A stretch of DNA of 64,000 nt from Cupriavidus sp. IDO (GCF_000812465.1 NZ_JWMA01000165.1:62001-126000); one strand, 5' to 3'. Shown: positions 43,324-51,300, counted from the stretch's first letter. Translations and numbers: made by a program. The notes: generated from the letters alone by a model not told the origin.

Positions 43324-44390
43324 GCCTGCCCCTCCACCAGCCTGCCTTCCTCCACCTCATTGCGGCCATCGAGCGAGACCGTGCAGTTGCGCAGCGGCAG
43401 GTCGAAGTGACCCAGCGTGTGGCGGCCCGCAACTTCGTTGGCGCCGGTCGAGAACAGGAAGTTGCCGGCGAAGGCGCGCAACTCGGTGCCGTTGCAGTCG
43501 CGCTTGTCGTAGAAGGTCATGGCGTCCCAGCGCGCCAGCGGGTTCAGGCCCCAGCCGACGTGCGAGACCGCGTACGCGTCGCGGTTGCCCTCGCGGTTTG
43601 CCCAGGCTTCGTAGTAGCCGCGCATCATGTCGACGTCCATGCCCTGCCCTTCGATGCCGACGATGTAGTCGTCCTCGACATGGCAGACGACGGTGTCGCG
43701 CAGGTAGGTCTTGAAGGTGAGATTGACGTCGCCGGGCGCCAGCACCAGCGTGCCGTTGACCTGCCGGCTGGCCGGGAACGCCAGGCACAACCCGCCCGGC
43801 CAGTGGGAGACCTGCCCCGGCTTGTTGCAGAAGCCCCAGACGCCGCCCACGCGCGCATTGGCCAGCCCGATGCGCAGCTCGGTGCCGGCGGCCGAATGCA
43901 CGCGCATCTCGCGCGCGCCGCGCAGGCGCCTCATGGCGGCACGCACGGTGCCTTCCAGCGCCGGATCCAGCTGGCAGCGTTCCAGGATTTCGGGATGTTC
44001 GTTGCTGACCATCAGCATCCGCGGCACGATGCCGTCGGCGCCGCGCAGGATCAGCGGCAGTTCGGGCGCGTGGAGCAGGCCTTCGACCGTGCAGTCCAGC
44101 ACCAGATGGCAGCGTGACAGCGCCGCGACCACGGGCGCCAGGCCTTGCAGGGCATCGCTGGCGCCGGTGGAGCGGACCGGCGCCGGCGCGCTCAGTGCGG
44201 GGGTGGGAATGCGGATGCGGACCGGGGTGGCCCCCAGCGACTGGACCGCCAGTTCCGCCAACTCCACGTTGACGCTGCGGGATTGCGACTCCGTTACAAT
44301 TCCAACAACTTCCGTGCCCGACAAGGCACAGAGTTCCAGGGTGCGCCGGAACGCCGCCAGCCAGCGGTGTTCGATCTGCTCGATGAGCAT
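43320..44390 (-). CDS. NicX-like 2,5-dihydroxypyridine 5,6-dioxygenase homologue
   Basis: A 356-residue protein of the NicX family (M29-peptidase-related fold). NicX is an Fe(II) extradiol-type dioxygenase that opens 2,5-dihydroxypyridine to N-formylmaleamate. Its iron ligands are two His and an Asp; the matching residues here appear to be His277 (SHVGWGLNP), His328 and Asp330 (GHFDLPLRNC), with the conserved HWPGG, GTLVLAPGDV and GNFLFSTG blocks. ATG 44390 follows an excellent AGGAGGAG. It is first in the minus-strand unit and overlaps the hydrolase gene by 4 bases. A metallo-aminopeptidase is the alternative reading. Exact substrate unknown. Confidence 0.8.
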   Translation of the reverse strand: MLIEQIEHRWLAAFRRTLELCALSGTEVVGIVTESQSRSVNVELAELAVQSLGATPVRIRIPTPALSAPAPVRSTGASDALQGLAPVVAALSRCHLVLDCTVEGLLHAPELPLILRGADGIVPRMLMVSNEHPEILERCQLDPALEGTVRAAMRRLRGAREMRVHSAAGTELRIGLANARVGGVWGFCNKPGQVSHWPGGLCLAFPASRQVNGTLVLAPGDVNLTFKTYLRDTVVCHVEDDYIVGIEGQGMDVDMMRGYYEAWANREGNRDAYAVSHVGWGLNPLARWDAMTFYDKRDCNGTELRAFAGNFLFSTGANEVAGRHTLGHFDLPLRNCTVSLDGRNEVEEGRLVEGQA

Positions 44391-44472
44391 GGTTGTCTCC
44401 TCCTGTACGGCAGGGCGTGTTTGCTTTGTGCGCCGGCCACCGATCCCGTCGGCACAGTGCACCAGCTTTTGC

Positions 44473-44517
44473 TTGTGATTCGAGGCCCTGGCGCGAATAA
44501 TATATATGAAATTTCAT
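44473..44517. promoter_or_regulatory. Divergent promoter and MarR-type operator
   Basis: Plus-strand TTGTGA (44473-44478), 17 bases, AATAAT (44496-44501), followed by the perfect palindrome ATGAAATTTCAT at 44506-44517. The AT-rich run also offers minus-strand -10 hexamers for the NicX-like unit. A MarR gene is two genes away, so it is the natural candidate to bind here. Confidence 0.6.
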
Positions 44518-44539
44518 GAACTCCAGTGGAGCCCCCGCG

Positions 44540-45100
44540 ATGGGCATGCCTGAGGCCCGGCCACAGTTCGTCGGCAATGCCGCCGCCCCCGATTTCGATA
44601 CGCAGCAGTTCCGCCGCACCCTGTCGCAGTTTGCGACCGGGGTGACGGTCATCACCACGCGCGCCAGTGACGGCGCTGTTGCTGCCGGTGGGCCGCCGTT
44701 TGTCGGCATCACCGCCAGCTCGTTCAACTCGGTTTCACTGGATCCGCCGCTGGTGCTGTGGAGCATGGCCACGCGTGCCAACAGCCTGCCGATGTTCCGC
44801 GACGGCTCGCACTACATCATCAATGTGCTTTCTGCATCGCAAATCGACCTGTGCCAGCGTTTTGCCACGCTGAAGGGTGACCGCTTTGCCGGTGTCGATT
44901 ACCGATTGTCAGCCACCGGCCTGCCGATCCTGGCCAACGCGCTGGCCTGGTTCGAATGCCATAACCGCAGCCGCTATGACGAAGGCGACCATGTGATCTT
45001 CGTCGGCGAAGTCGAACGCTGCGGCGTGCTCGACAGCGGCGGTCACCCGCTGGTATTCCAGGGTGGCGTCTTTTCCACCACCACGCCGCTGGAAGACTGA
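44540..45100 (+). CDS. Flavin reductase-like FMN-binding protein
   Basis: A 186-residue split-barrel flavin reductase (HpaC/RutF type) that supplies reduced flavin to a partner oxygenase using NAD(P)H. Family blocks are FRRTLSQFATGVTVITTRA, PFVGITASSFNSVSLDPPLVLW and HVIFVGEVERCGV. I prefer ATG 44540, since GTGGAG lies 8 bases upstream; ATG 44516 lies inside the operator palindrome and lacks a ribosome binding site. It is divergent from the NicX-like unit and followed by marR-like after 27 bases. The acyl-CoA-dehydrogenase-like flavoprotein is the likely partner. Confidence 0.88.
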   Translation: MGMPEARPQFVGNAAAPDFDTQQFRRTLSQFATGVTVITTRASDGAVAAGGPPFVGITASSFNSVSLDPPLVLWSMATRANSLPMFRDGSHYIINVLSASQIDLCQRFATLKGDRFAGVDYRLSATGLPILANALAWFECHNRSRYDEGDHVIFVGEVERCGVLDSGGHPLVFQGGVFSTTTPLED

Positions 45101-45127
45101 GCGCCCCCGACAAACGATCAGGCGATC

Positions 45128-45574
45128 ATGGCAGACCGGCCCTCCCAGCCCTTTGTCGACGGCTATCTCGCCTACCTGCTGGCGCGGGCCAGCCACCTGA
45201 TCTCGGGCGAGTTCCACCGCCAGGTTGCAGCCAGCGGGCTGTCCATTCCCGAATGGCGCGTGCTGGCCACGCTGGCCGACCGTGAGGAGTGCACCATCGG
45301 CACCCTCGCCGAAATCACCCTGACCAAGCAGCCCACGCTGACCAAGCTGATCGACCGCATGGCGGCGGATGGGCTGGTCGCGCGCCGCCCCGGCCTGGAA
45401 GACCGCCGCCACGCGCTGATTTCCATTACGGCGCGCGGGCGCGAAGTGGTATTGCCGCTGCTGGCTGAGGCCGCTCAGCATGAGCAGGCCGTGCTGGAGG
45501 ACTTCGGGCCGCAGCAAGGCGCGCTGCTCAAGGAAACGCTGCGCAAGCTGATTGCGCTGCACACGCAGCGCTAG
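45128..45574 (+). CDS. MarR-family transcriptional regulator
   Basis: A 148-residue MarR protein with a winged helix-turn-helix (VLATLADREECTIGTLAEIT, then KQPTLTKLIDRMAADGLVARR and the wing DRRHALISITARGREV) between dimerisation helices. MarR regulators usually repress catabolic genes until a small aromatic ligand binds; NicR of the nicotinate pathway is also of this family. It is cotranscribed with the flavin reductase and probably acts at the palindrome 44506-44517. Its stop overlaps the convergent kynR stop by 4 bases. Confidence 0.92.
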   Translation: MADRPSQPFVDGYLAYLLARASHLISGEFHRQVAASGLSIPEWRVLATLADREECTIGTLAEITLTKQPTLTKLIDRMAADGLVARRPGLEDRRHALISITARGREVVLPLLAEAAQHEQAVLEDFGPQQGALLKETLRKLIALHTQR

Positions 45575-46053
45575 TCTGCCTCGCCCGCCTTCAGCACCGC
45601 CAGCGGCGAGCTGTCGACCTTGATCCGCTGCAGCACGATGTTCGAGCGGATGTCCATCACGCCCTTGGTACGGTACAGCCGGTTCACGATGAAATCGGAG
45701 TAGTGCTTCAGGTTGCGCGCCTGCACGCGCAGGATGTAGTTGCTGTCGCCGGTGATGATGTAGGCCGACAGCACTTCCGGCCAGGACTGCACGGCCTCGA
45801 TGAATGTGTCGTGCCAGCCCTCCACATCGTGCCGCATCGACACCTGCACGATTGCCTCCAGCTCCAGTCCCAGCCGCTCGGCATCGAACCAGGCGCGATA
45901 GCCGCCAATCACGCCCGCCTCTTCCAGCAAGCGCACGCGCCGCAGGCACGCCGACGGCGACAGGGCCACGCGATCCGCCAGGTCCTGATTGCTGATGCGC
46001 CCGTTCTCCTGCAGGCAGGTCAGGATGCGCAAATCCGTCGGATCGAGGTTCAT
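45571..46053 (-). CDS. kynR: Lrp/AsnC-family regulator of kynurenine genes
   Basis: A 160-residue Lrp-type regulator, with an N-terminal helix-turn-helix (LDPTDLRILTCLQENGRISN, DLADRVALSPSACLRRVRLL) and a C-terminal RAM ligand-binding domain. It is divergent from kynB-kynU-kynA, the arrangement of KynR, which activates kyn genes in response to kynurenine in Pseudomonas and relatives. AAGGAA precedes ATG 46053. The upstream open frame to 46158 is rejected because it runs over the operator region. It converges on the MarR gene. Confidence 0.9.
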   Translation of the reverse strand: MNLDPTDLRILTCLQENGRISNQDLADRVALSPSACLRRVRLLEEAGVIGGYRAWFDAERLGLELEAIVQVSMRHDVEGWHDTFIEAVQSWPEVLSAYIITGDSNYILRVQARNLKHYSDFIVNRLYRTKGVMDIRSNIVLQRIKVDSSPLAVLKAGEAD

Positions 46054-46091
46054 TCGAATTTTCCTTCTATTTGCCCTTGAATCTTCGAATT
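46053..46091. promoter_or_regulatory. Twin TTCGAATT sites between kynR and kynB
   Basis: Exact TTCGAATT copies at 46053-46060 and 46084-46091, 31 bases apart or about three helical turns. One touches the kynR start codon. The spacing suits a wrapped Lrp-type oligomer, so this is a likely KynR operator. Confidence 0.5.
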
Positions 46092-46207
46092 CTATGCGAA
46101 AGCACGGCCTGTACACAGCTGATTTCGCAAGCCTCTTGCCGGGGATTTTGACTATCATGCCGTCATCGAGGAAGACACCAGCGGCATCTCACAAAGCCGC
46201 GGCCAAC

Positions 46208-46867
46208 ATGACAAATCGCCCCGCCCATCCGGCCGACGCCCGCAAGTTGTGGGACATCAGCCCTATGCTTTCCCCCGCCACCCCCGTATGGCCGGGCGAC
46301 ACGCCGTTCCAGCAGGAAGCAGCGTGGCAGATGGATGAGCACTGCCCCGTCAACGTCGGGCGCATCACACTGTCGCCGCACACCGGCGCCCATGCCGATG
46401 CGCCGCTGCACTACGCGGCCGACGGCGCACCGATCGGCGCCGTGGGGCTGGAACCCTACCTGGGACCGTGCCGCGTGATCCATTGCATCGGCGCCTCGCC
46501 GGTGGTCGCCCCGCATCACGTCGAACACGCGCTGGCTGGTGTTCCGCCGCGCGTATTGCTGCGCACCTATCGGCGCGCGCCGGTCGAGCAATGGGACTCC
46601 GGCTTTTGCGCGGTAGCCGCCGAGACGATTGCCCTTCTCGCCGCGCATGGCGTGAAACTGGTCGGCATCGACACGCCGTCGCTGGACCCGCAGGAATCGA
46701 AGACCATGGACGCCCACAACGCCGTGCGGCGCCATGGGCTGGCGATCCTCGAAGGCATCGTCCTCGACGAAGTCCCCGAGGCCGACTACGAACTGATCGC
46801 GCTGCCGCTGCGCTTCGCCGGGCTGGACGCCAGCCCGGTGCGCGCCGTGCTGCGCAGTCTGGCCTGA
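46208..46867 (+). CDS. kynB: Kynurenine formamidase (arylformamidase)
   Basis: A 219-residue metal-dependent hydrolase that converts N-formylkynurenine to kynurenine and formate in tryptophan breakdown. The metal-binding motif is SPHTGAHADAPLHY, with the later GIDTPSLDPQESKTMDAHN block typical of KynB. The start ATG 46208 agrees with the usual length; ATG 46157 in frame would add 17 residues. The order kynB-kynU-kynA with gaps of 37 and 12 bases makes one operon, divergent from kynR. Confidence 0.95.
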   Translation: MTNRPAHPADARKLWDISPMLSPATPVWPGDTPFQQEAAWQMDEHCPVNVGRITLSPHTGAHADAPLHYAADGAPIGAVGLEPYLGPCRVIHCIGASPVVAPHHVEHALAGVPPRVLLRTYRRAPVEQWDSGFCAVAAETIALLAAHGVKLVGIDTPSLDPQESKTMDAHNAVRRHGLAILEGIVLDEVPEADYELIALPLRFAGLDASPVRAVLRSLA

Positions 46868-46904
46868 ATTCCACAATCCCCCGCACCCAATTGCACATTC
46901 AGAC

Positions 46905-48161
46905 ATGACCACACAGACCCGCGAGCAATGTGAATCGCTCGACCTGCATGATCCCCTGCGCGCATTGCGCGACCAGTTCGCGCTTCCCGACGGCGTGATC
47001 TATCTCGATGGCAATTCGCTGGGCGCCCGTCCGCGCGCCTCGGCCGCCCGTGCCGCCGAAGTGGTGAGCGAAGAATGGGGCGTCGGCCTGATCCGCAGCT
47101 GGAACACCGCCGGCTGGTTCGAGCTGCCGCAGCGGCTGGGCAACAAGCTGGCGCCGCTGGTCGGCGCTGGCGAGAACGAGGTGGTCGTCACCGACACCAC
47201 CTCGATCAACCTGTTCAAGGTGCTGGCCGCCGCCGTGCGCGTGCAGCAGACGCGCGATCCGTCGCGCAAGGTGATCGTGTCGGAAGCCAGCAATTTCCCC
47301 ACCGACCTGTATATCGCCCAGGGCCTGGCCGACCTGCTGCAGCAAGGCTATTCCCTGCGCCTGGTGAACTCGCCGGCGGAGATCGACGCCGCCGTGGGCG
47401 CCGACACCGCCGTGCTGATGCTCACGCACGTCAACTACAAGAGCGGCGAAATGCTCGACATGGCAGGCCTGACCGAACTCGCCCATGCGCGCGGCGTGCT
47501 GACCGTGTGGGACCTGTGCCATTCCGCCGGGGCAGTGCCGGTCGCGCTGAATGCGTCGAAAGCCGACTACGCGATCGGCTGCACCTACAAGTACCTCAAC
47601 GGCGGCCCGGGTTCGCCGGCCTTCGTGTGGGTTGCTCCCGCACTGCGCGATGCCTTCTGGCAGCCGCTGTCGGGCTGGTGGGGCCATGCCGCGCCGTTCG
47701 CGATGGAACCGCAATACCGCCCGGTCGACGGCGTGCGCCGCTTCCTGTGCGGCACGCAGCCGGTCACCTCGATGGCGATGGTGGAATGCGGCCTGGACAT
47801 CTTCGCCCAGACCAATATGCAGGTGCTGCGCGCCAAGTCATTGCTGCTGACCGACCTGTTCATCGAGCTGGTCGAGTCCCGCTGCGGCCATCATCCGCTC
47901 ACGCTGGTCACGCCGCGCGATCACGCCCGCCGCGGCAGCCAGGTCAGTTTCGAGCATCCGGAAGGCTATGCCGTGATGCAGGCCCTGATCGAACGCGGCG
48001 TGATCGGCGACTACCGCGAGCCGCGCATCATCCGGTTCGGCTTCACGCCGCTCTATACGAGCTTTACTGAAGTGTGGGACGCCGTCGAAATCCTGCGCGA
48101 TGTGCTGGATTCCGGCAGCTTCCGCGACGAGCGCTTCCTGAAGCGCAGCACGGTGACCTGA
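46905..48161 (+). CDS. kynU: Kynureninase
   Basis: A 418-residue PLP-dependent hydrolase that cleaves kynurenine to anthranilate and alanine. The PLP lysine is in GCTYKYLNGGPGSP, with the substrate/PLP-binding VSEASNFPTDLYIAQG, WDLCHSAGAVPV and GFTPLYTSF blocks all as in the family. Length is normal. It is the middle gene of the kyn operon; anthranilate catabolic genes are not in the window. Confidence 0.97.
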   Translation: MTTQTREQCESLDLHDPLRALRDQFALPDGVIYLDGNSLGARPRASAARAAEVVSEEWGVGLIRSWNTAGWFELPQRLGNKLAPLVGAGENEVVVTDTTSINLFKVLAAAVRVQQTRDPSRKVIVSEASNFPTDLYIAQGLADLLQQGYSLRLVNSPAEIDAAVGADTAVLMLTHVNYKSGEMLDMAGLTELAHARGVLTVWDLCHSAGAVPVALNASKADYAIGCTYKYLNGGPGSPAFVWVAPALRDAFWQPLSGWWGHAAPFAMEPQYRPVDGVRRFLCGTQPVTSMAMVECGLDIFAQTNMQVLRAKSLLLTDLFIELVESRCGHHPLTLVTPRDHARRGSQVSFEHPEGYAVMQALIERGVIGDYREPRIIRFGFTPLYTSFTEVWDAVEILRDVLDSGSFRDERFLKRSTVT

Positions 48162-48173
48162 GCGGAGCGCATC

Positions 48174-49049
48174 ATGAGTGAATTCAAGGGTTGCCCGATG
48201 TCGGGCGCAGGCGCCAAGGCGGAGCAAGACGGCAGCTGGCACGGCGCGCAGATGGATTTCGCCAGGGACATGAGCTATGGCGACTATCTCGGCCTGGACC
48301 AGATCCTGAGCGCGCAGCACCCGCTCTCGCCGGATCACAACGAGATGCTCTTCATCGTGCAGCACCAGACCACCGAGCTGTGGATGAAGCTGATGCTGCA
48401 CGAGCTGCGCGCGGCGCGCGAGTCGGTGAAGGACGATCACCTGCCGCCGGCGTTCAAGATGCTCACGCGCGTGTCGCGCATCATGGACCAGCTGGTGCAG
48501 GCGTGGAACGTGCTGGCGACGATGACGCCGCCGGAGTACTCGGCCATGCGGCCCTACCTGGGCATGTCGTCGGGCTTCCAGTCGTACCAGTATCGCGAGA
48601 TCGAGTTCATCCTTGGCAACAAGAACGCGTCCATGCTGAAGCCCCACGCGCACCGGCCCGAGCATCTGGCGCTGGTGGAAACCGCGCTGAACACGCCGTC
48701 GATGTATGACGAAGCGATCCGGCTGATGGCGCGCCGCGGCTTTGCCATCGATGCGGCGTGCGTGGAGCGAGACTGGACCCAGCCAACGGCCTACAACGCT
48801 TCGGTCGAAGCGGCGTGGCTGGAGGTGTATCGCAATCCGTCGGCGCACTGGGAGCTGTACGAACTCGGCGAGAAGTTCGTCGACCTGGAAGACTCGTTCC
48901 GCCAATGGCGCTTCCGCCATGTGACCACGGTCGAGCGCGTGATCGGCTTCAAGCGCGGCACCGGCGGCACCGAAGGCGTCAGCTATCTGCGCAAGATGCT
49001 GGACGTGGTGCTGTTCCCGGAACTGTGGAAGCTGCGCACGGACCTTTGA
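48174..49049 (+). CDS. kynA: Tryptophan 2,3-dioxygenase
   Basis: A 291-residue haem dioxygenase that opens the indole ring of L-tryptophan to N-formylkynurenine, the first step of the pathway. Family marks include MSYGDYLGLDQILSAQHPLS, EMLFIVQHQTTELWMKLMLH, SSGFQSYQYREIEF and the C-terminal RHVTTVERVIGFKRGTGGTE, which holds the likely haem-ligand His and the substrate-binding GTGGT loop. It is the last gene of the kyn operon and converges on the IclR gene with a 12-base gap. Confidence 0.97.
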   Translation: MSEFKGCPMSGAGAKAEQDGSWHGAQMDFARDMSYGDYLGLDQILSAQHPLSPDHNEMLFIVQHQTTELWMKLMLHELRAARESVKDDHLPPAFKMLTRVSRIMDQLVQAWNVLATMTPPEYSAMRPYLGMSSGFQSYQYREIEFILGNKNASMLKPHAHRPEHLALVETALNTPSMYDEAIRLMARRGFAIDAACVERDWTQPTAYNASVEAAWLEVYRNPSAHWELYELGEKFVDLEDSFRQWRFRHVTTVERVIGFKRGTGGTEGVSYLRKMLDVVLFPELWKLRTDL

Positions 49050-49061
49050 GACCGTTCGCGT

Positions 49062-49856
49062 TTAGGCCGCCGGGGCCGACAACCTGGCGGCCAGCGCCTG
49101 CAGTGCCGGGGCAAGGGTCTCATGAAAAACCGATTCCGCCACGGTGCCATATGAGGCGCTGCAACTGAGCATGTGCGGCTCCTTCTCTCCCACCGGCCGG
49201 AATGCCACTGCGCAGGCATGGATGGCCGGGTGCCAGTCGCGGAACGAGGCGGAATAGCCGCGGGTCTCCGCCTCCGCCAGCGCAGCGCGCAGCGGTGCCT
49301 CCTGCTGCCTCCACTGTTCCGGAAATGCCTGGCTGAATTCGGCCAGCACCCGCTCGCGCCTGGCCGGCGGCAGCGCCGCCAGGTAGGCGCGCCCCATCGA
49401 ACTCGATACCAGCGACAGGCGCGATCCCACGCCCAGGCCCAGCATGACGCCAGCGTCGTTACGGATCGACTCCAGGTAGATCACCTCCATCCGCTCGCGC
49501 TTGCCGAGCGACACCGACACGCCGTATGACTGCGCAAACGCCAGCATATGCGGCCGCGCCAGCGCAACTACGTCCGACGCCGACAAATACGAATAGCCGA
49601 GCGCCAGCACGCCCGCGTCCAGCGCGTATTTGCCCAGGCTCTCGTCATAGCGCAGGTAGCCCAGCTGGACCAGCGTGCCGGCCAGCCGGCTGACCGTGGC
49701 TTTGGGAAAGCCGGTACGGCGCACGAAATCCTGGTTGCCCAGCATGGCCTCGCCGGTGCGAAAGCAACGCAGCAGCTCCAGCCCGCGCGCCAGCGCGGTG
49801 ACGAAATTCGGATCGCTCTCACGCGCCGGTGGCGGCGGAAGTGGATGACTGGTCAT
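49062..49856 (-). CDS. IclR-family transcriptional regulator
   Basis: A 264-residue IclR-type regulator with an N-terminal winged helix (VTALARGLELLRCFRTGEAM, FVRRTGFPKATVSRLAGTLV) and a C-terminal GAF-like ligand domain (LGVGSRLSLVSSSMGRAYLA). AGGAG precedes ATG 49856. It is divergent from gcdH, and the gap contains a strong promoter and an operator-like set of half-sites, so it probably controls gcdH and itself. Ligand unknown; an acyl-CoA or acid of lysine/glutarate breakdown would fit. Confidence 0.92.
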   Translation of the reverse strand: MTSHPLPPPPARESDPNFVTALARGLELLRCFRTGEAMLGNQDFVRRTGFPKATVSRLAGTLVQLGYLRYDESLGKYALDAGVLALGYSYLSASDVVALARPHMLAFAQSYGVSVSLGKRERMEVIYLESIRNDAGVMLGLGVGSRLSLVSSSMGRAYLAALPPARRERVLAEFSQAFPEQWRQQEAPLRAALAEAETRGYSASFRDWHPAIHACAVAFRPVGEKEPHMLSCSASYGTVAESVFHETLAPALQALAARLSAPAA

Positions 49857-49928
49857 TAGTGTCTCCTGGCGGGCGCCGTGAATGTCCGCTCATCGCACAA
49901 GGCAATCCGGATTGGCCTAGATTCCCTA

Positions 49929-49956
49929 TTGCACGGCAAACGCATTGCGATATACT
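49929..49956 (+). promoter_or_regulatory. Sigma-70 type promoter of gcdH
   Basis: TTGCAC (49929-49934), a 16-base spacer, and TATACT (49951-49956), in an AT-rich pocket. The expected transcription start falls at the edge of the operator half-sites. Confidence 0.65.
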
Positions 49957-49963
49957 AATTCAA

Positions 49964-49989
49964 CGGAACACAGTTCCGCAATGCGGAAC
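49964..49989. promoter_or_regulatory. Alternating CGGAAC/GTTCCG operator upstream of gcdH
   Basis: Three half-sites, CGGAAC (49964), GTTCCG (49973) and CGGAAC (49984), form two overlapping perfect palindromes: CGGAAC-ACA-GTTCCG and GTTCCGC-AAT-GCGGAAC. Probable site for the divergent IclR regulator. Confidence 0.6.
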
Positions 49990-50106
49990 CAAGAATTCTC
50001 ACCGGTTTCTTGCCAGTTCCACCACTTTTCCCGGAAATGCCGGACCGGCACGCGACATCACATGACGCCGGCCGTCGATCACACCGCTCTACCGAAGGAG
50101 ACCTGC

Positions 50107-51300
50107 ATGGCTGCCAACGCCGAATTCCACTGGGCCGACCCCCTGTTGCTGGATCAGCAACTGACCGCCGAAGAACGCATGGTGCGCGACGCAGCCGCGG
50201 CATACAGCCAGGACAAGCTGATGCCGCGCGTATTGCAGTCGTTCCGCAATGAAAAGACCGACGTGGAGATCTTCCGCGAGATGGGCGAACTCGGCCTGCT
50301 GGGCCCGACCATCCCCGAGCAATACGGCGGCCCTGGCCTGAACTATGTGAGCTACGGCCTGATCGCGCGTGAAGTGGAGCGTGTGGATTCGGGCTACCGC
50401 TCGATGATGAGCGTGCAGTCTTCGCTAGTGATGGTGCCGATCCATGAATTCGGCAGCGAAGCGCAAAAGCAGAAGTACCTGCCCAAGCTGGCCACCGGCG
50501 AGTGGATCGGCTGCTTCGGCCTGACCGAGCCGAACCACGGCTCCGACCCCGGCTCGATGGTCACCCGCGCGAAGAAGGTCGACGGCGGCTACGAGCTGAC
50601 CGGCGCCAAGATGTGGATCACCAACTCGCCAATCGCCGACGTGTTCGTGGTGTGGGCCAAGCTGCAAGGCGACGACGGCAAGGAAGCCATCCGCGGCTTC
50701 ATCCTGGAAAAGGGCTGGAAGGGCCTGAGCGCACCGGCCATCCATGGCAAGGTCGGCCTGCGTACCTCGATCACCGGCGAAATCGTGCTGGACCAGGTAT
50801 TCGTGCCGGAAGAGAACCTGATGCCGGGCGTAAGCGGCCTGAAGGGCCCGTTCACCTGCCTGAACTCGGCCCGCTACGGCATCGCCTGGGGCGCGCTCGG
50901 CGCCGCCGAATTCTGCTGGCACACCGCCCGCCAGTACACGCTGGACCGCAAGCAGTTCGGCCGCCCGCTGGCCGCCACGCAGCTGGTGCAGAAGAAGCTC
51001 GCCGACATGCAGACCGAGATCACGCTGGGCCTGCAGGGCTGCCTGCGCCTGGGCCGCATGAAGGACGAAGGCACCGCCGCGGTGGAGATCACCTCGATCA
51101 TGAAGCGCAACTCGTGCGGCAAGTCGCTGGACATTGCCCGCGTGGCGCGCGACATGCTGGGTGGCAACGGCATCTCGGACGAGTTCGGCGTGATCCGCCA
51201 CGTGGTGAACCTGGAAGTGGTCAACACCTACGAAGGCACGCACGACATCCACGCGCTGATCCTGGGCCGCGCCCAGACCGGCATCCAGGCCTTCTTCTGA
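50107..51300 (+). CDS. gcdH: Glutaryl-CoA dehydrogenase
   Basis: A 397-residue FAD enzyme that oxidises and decarboxylates glutaryl-CoA to crotonyl-CoA in lysine, tryptophan and glutarate breakdown. The catalytic Glu is Glu376 in NTYEGTHDIHALILG, and the segment DSGYRSMMSVQSSLVMVPI contains the Arg and Ser that GcdH uses to bind the distal carboxylate. FAD-binding FGLTEPNHGSDPGSM is intact. AAGGAG precedes ATG 50107. It has its own promoter and a divergent IclR gene. This GcdH shows the complete catalytic machinery that the protein at 41166 lacks. Confidence 0.96.
   Translation: MAANAEFHWADPLLLDQQLTAEERMVRDAAAAYSQDKLMPRVLQSFRNEKTDVEIFREMGELGLLGPTIPEQYGGPGLNYVSYGLIAREVERVDSGYRSMMSVQSSLVMVPIHEFGSEAQKQKYLPKLATGEWIGCFGLTEPNHGSDPGSMVTRAKKVDGGYELTGAKMWITNSPIADVFVVWAKLQGDDGKEAIRGFILEKGWKGLSAPAIHGKVGLRTSITGEIVLDQVFVPEENLMPGVSGLKGPFTCLNSARYGIAWGALGAAEFCWHTARQYTLDRKQFGRPLAATQLVQKKLADMQTEITLGLQGCLRLGRMKDEGTAAVEITSIMKRNSCGKSLDIARVARDMLGGNGISDEFGVIRHVVNLEVVNTYEGTHDIHALILGRAQTGIQAFF

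Noticed and set aside
43357..44781. A 474-codon minus-strand frame overlapping the NicX-like gene
   Set aside because: It is another frame of the same strand, low-complexity Arg/Gly/Ala, and crosses the divergent promoter. The NicX-like frame has a clear family match.
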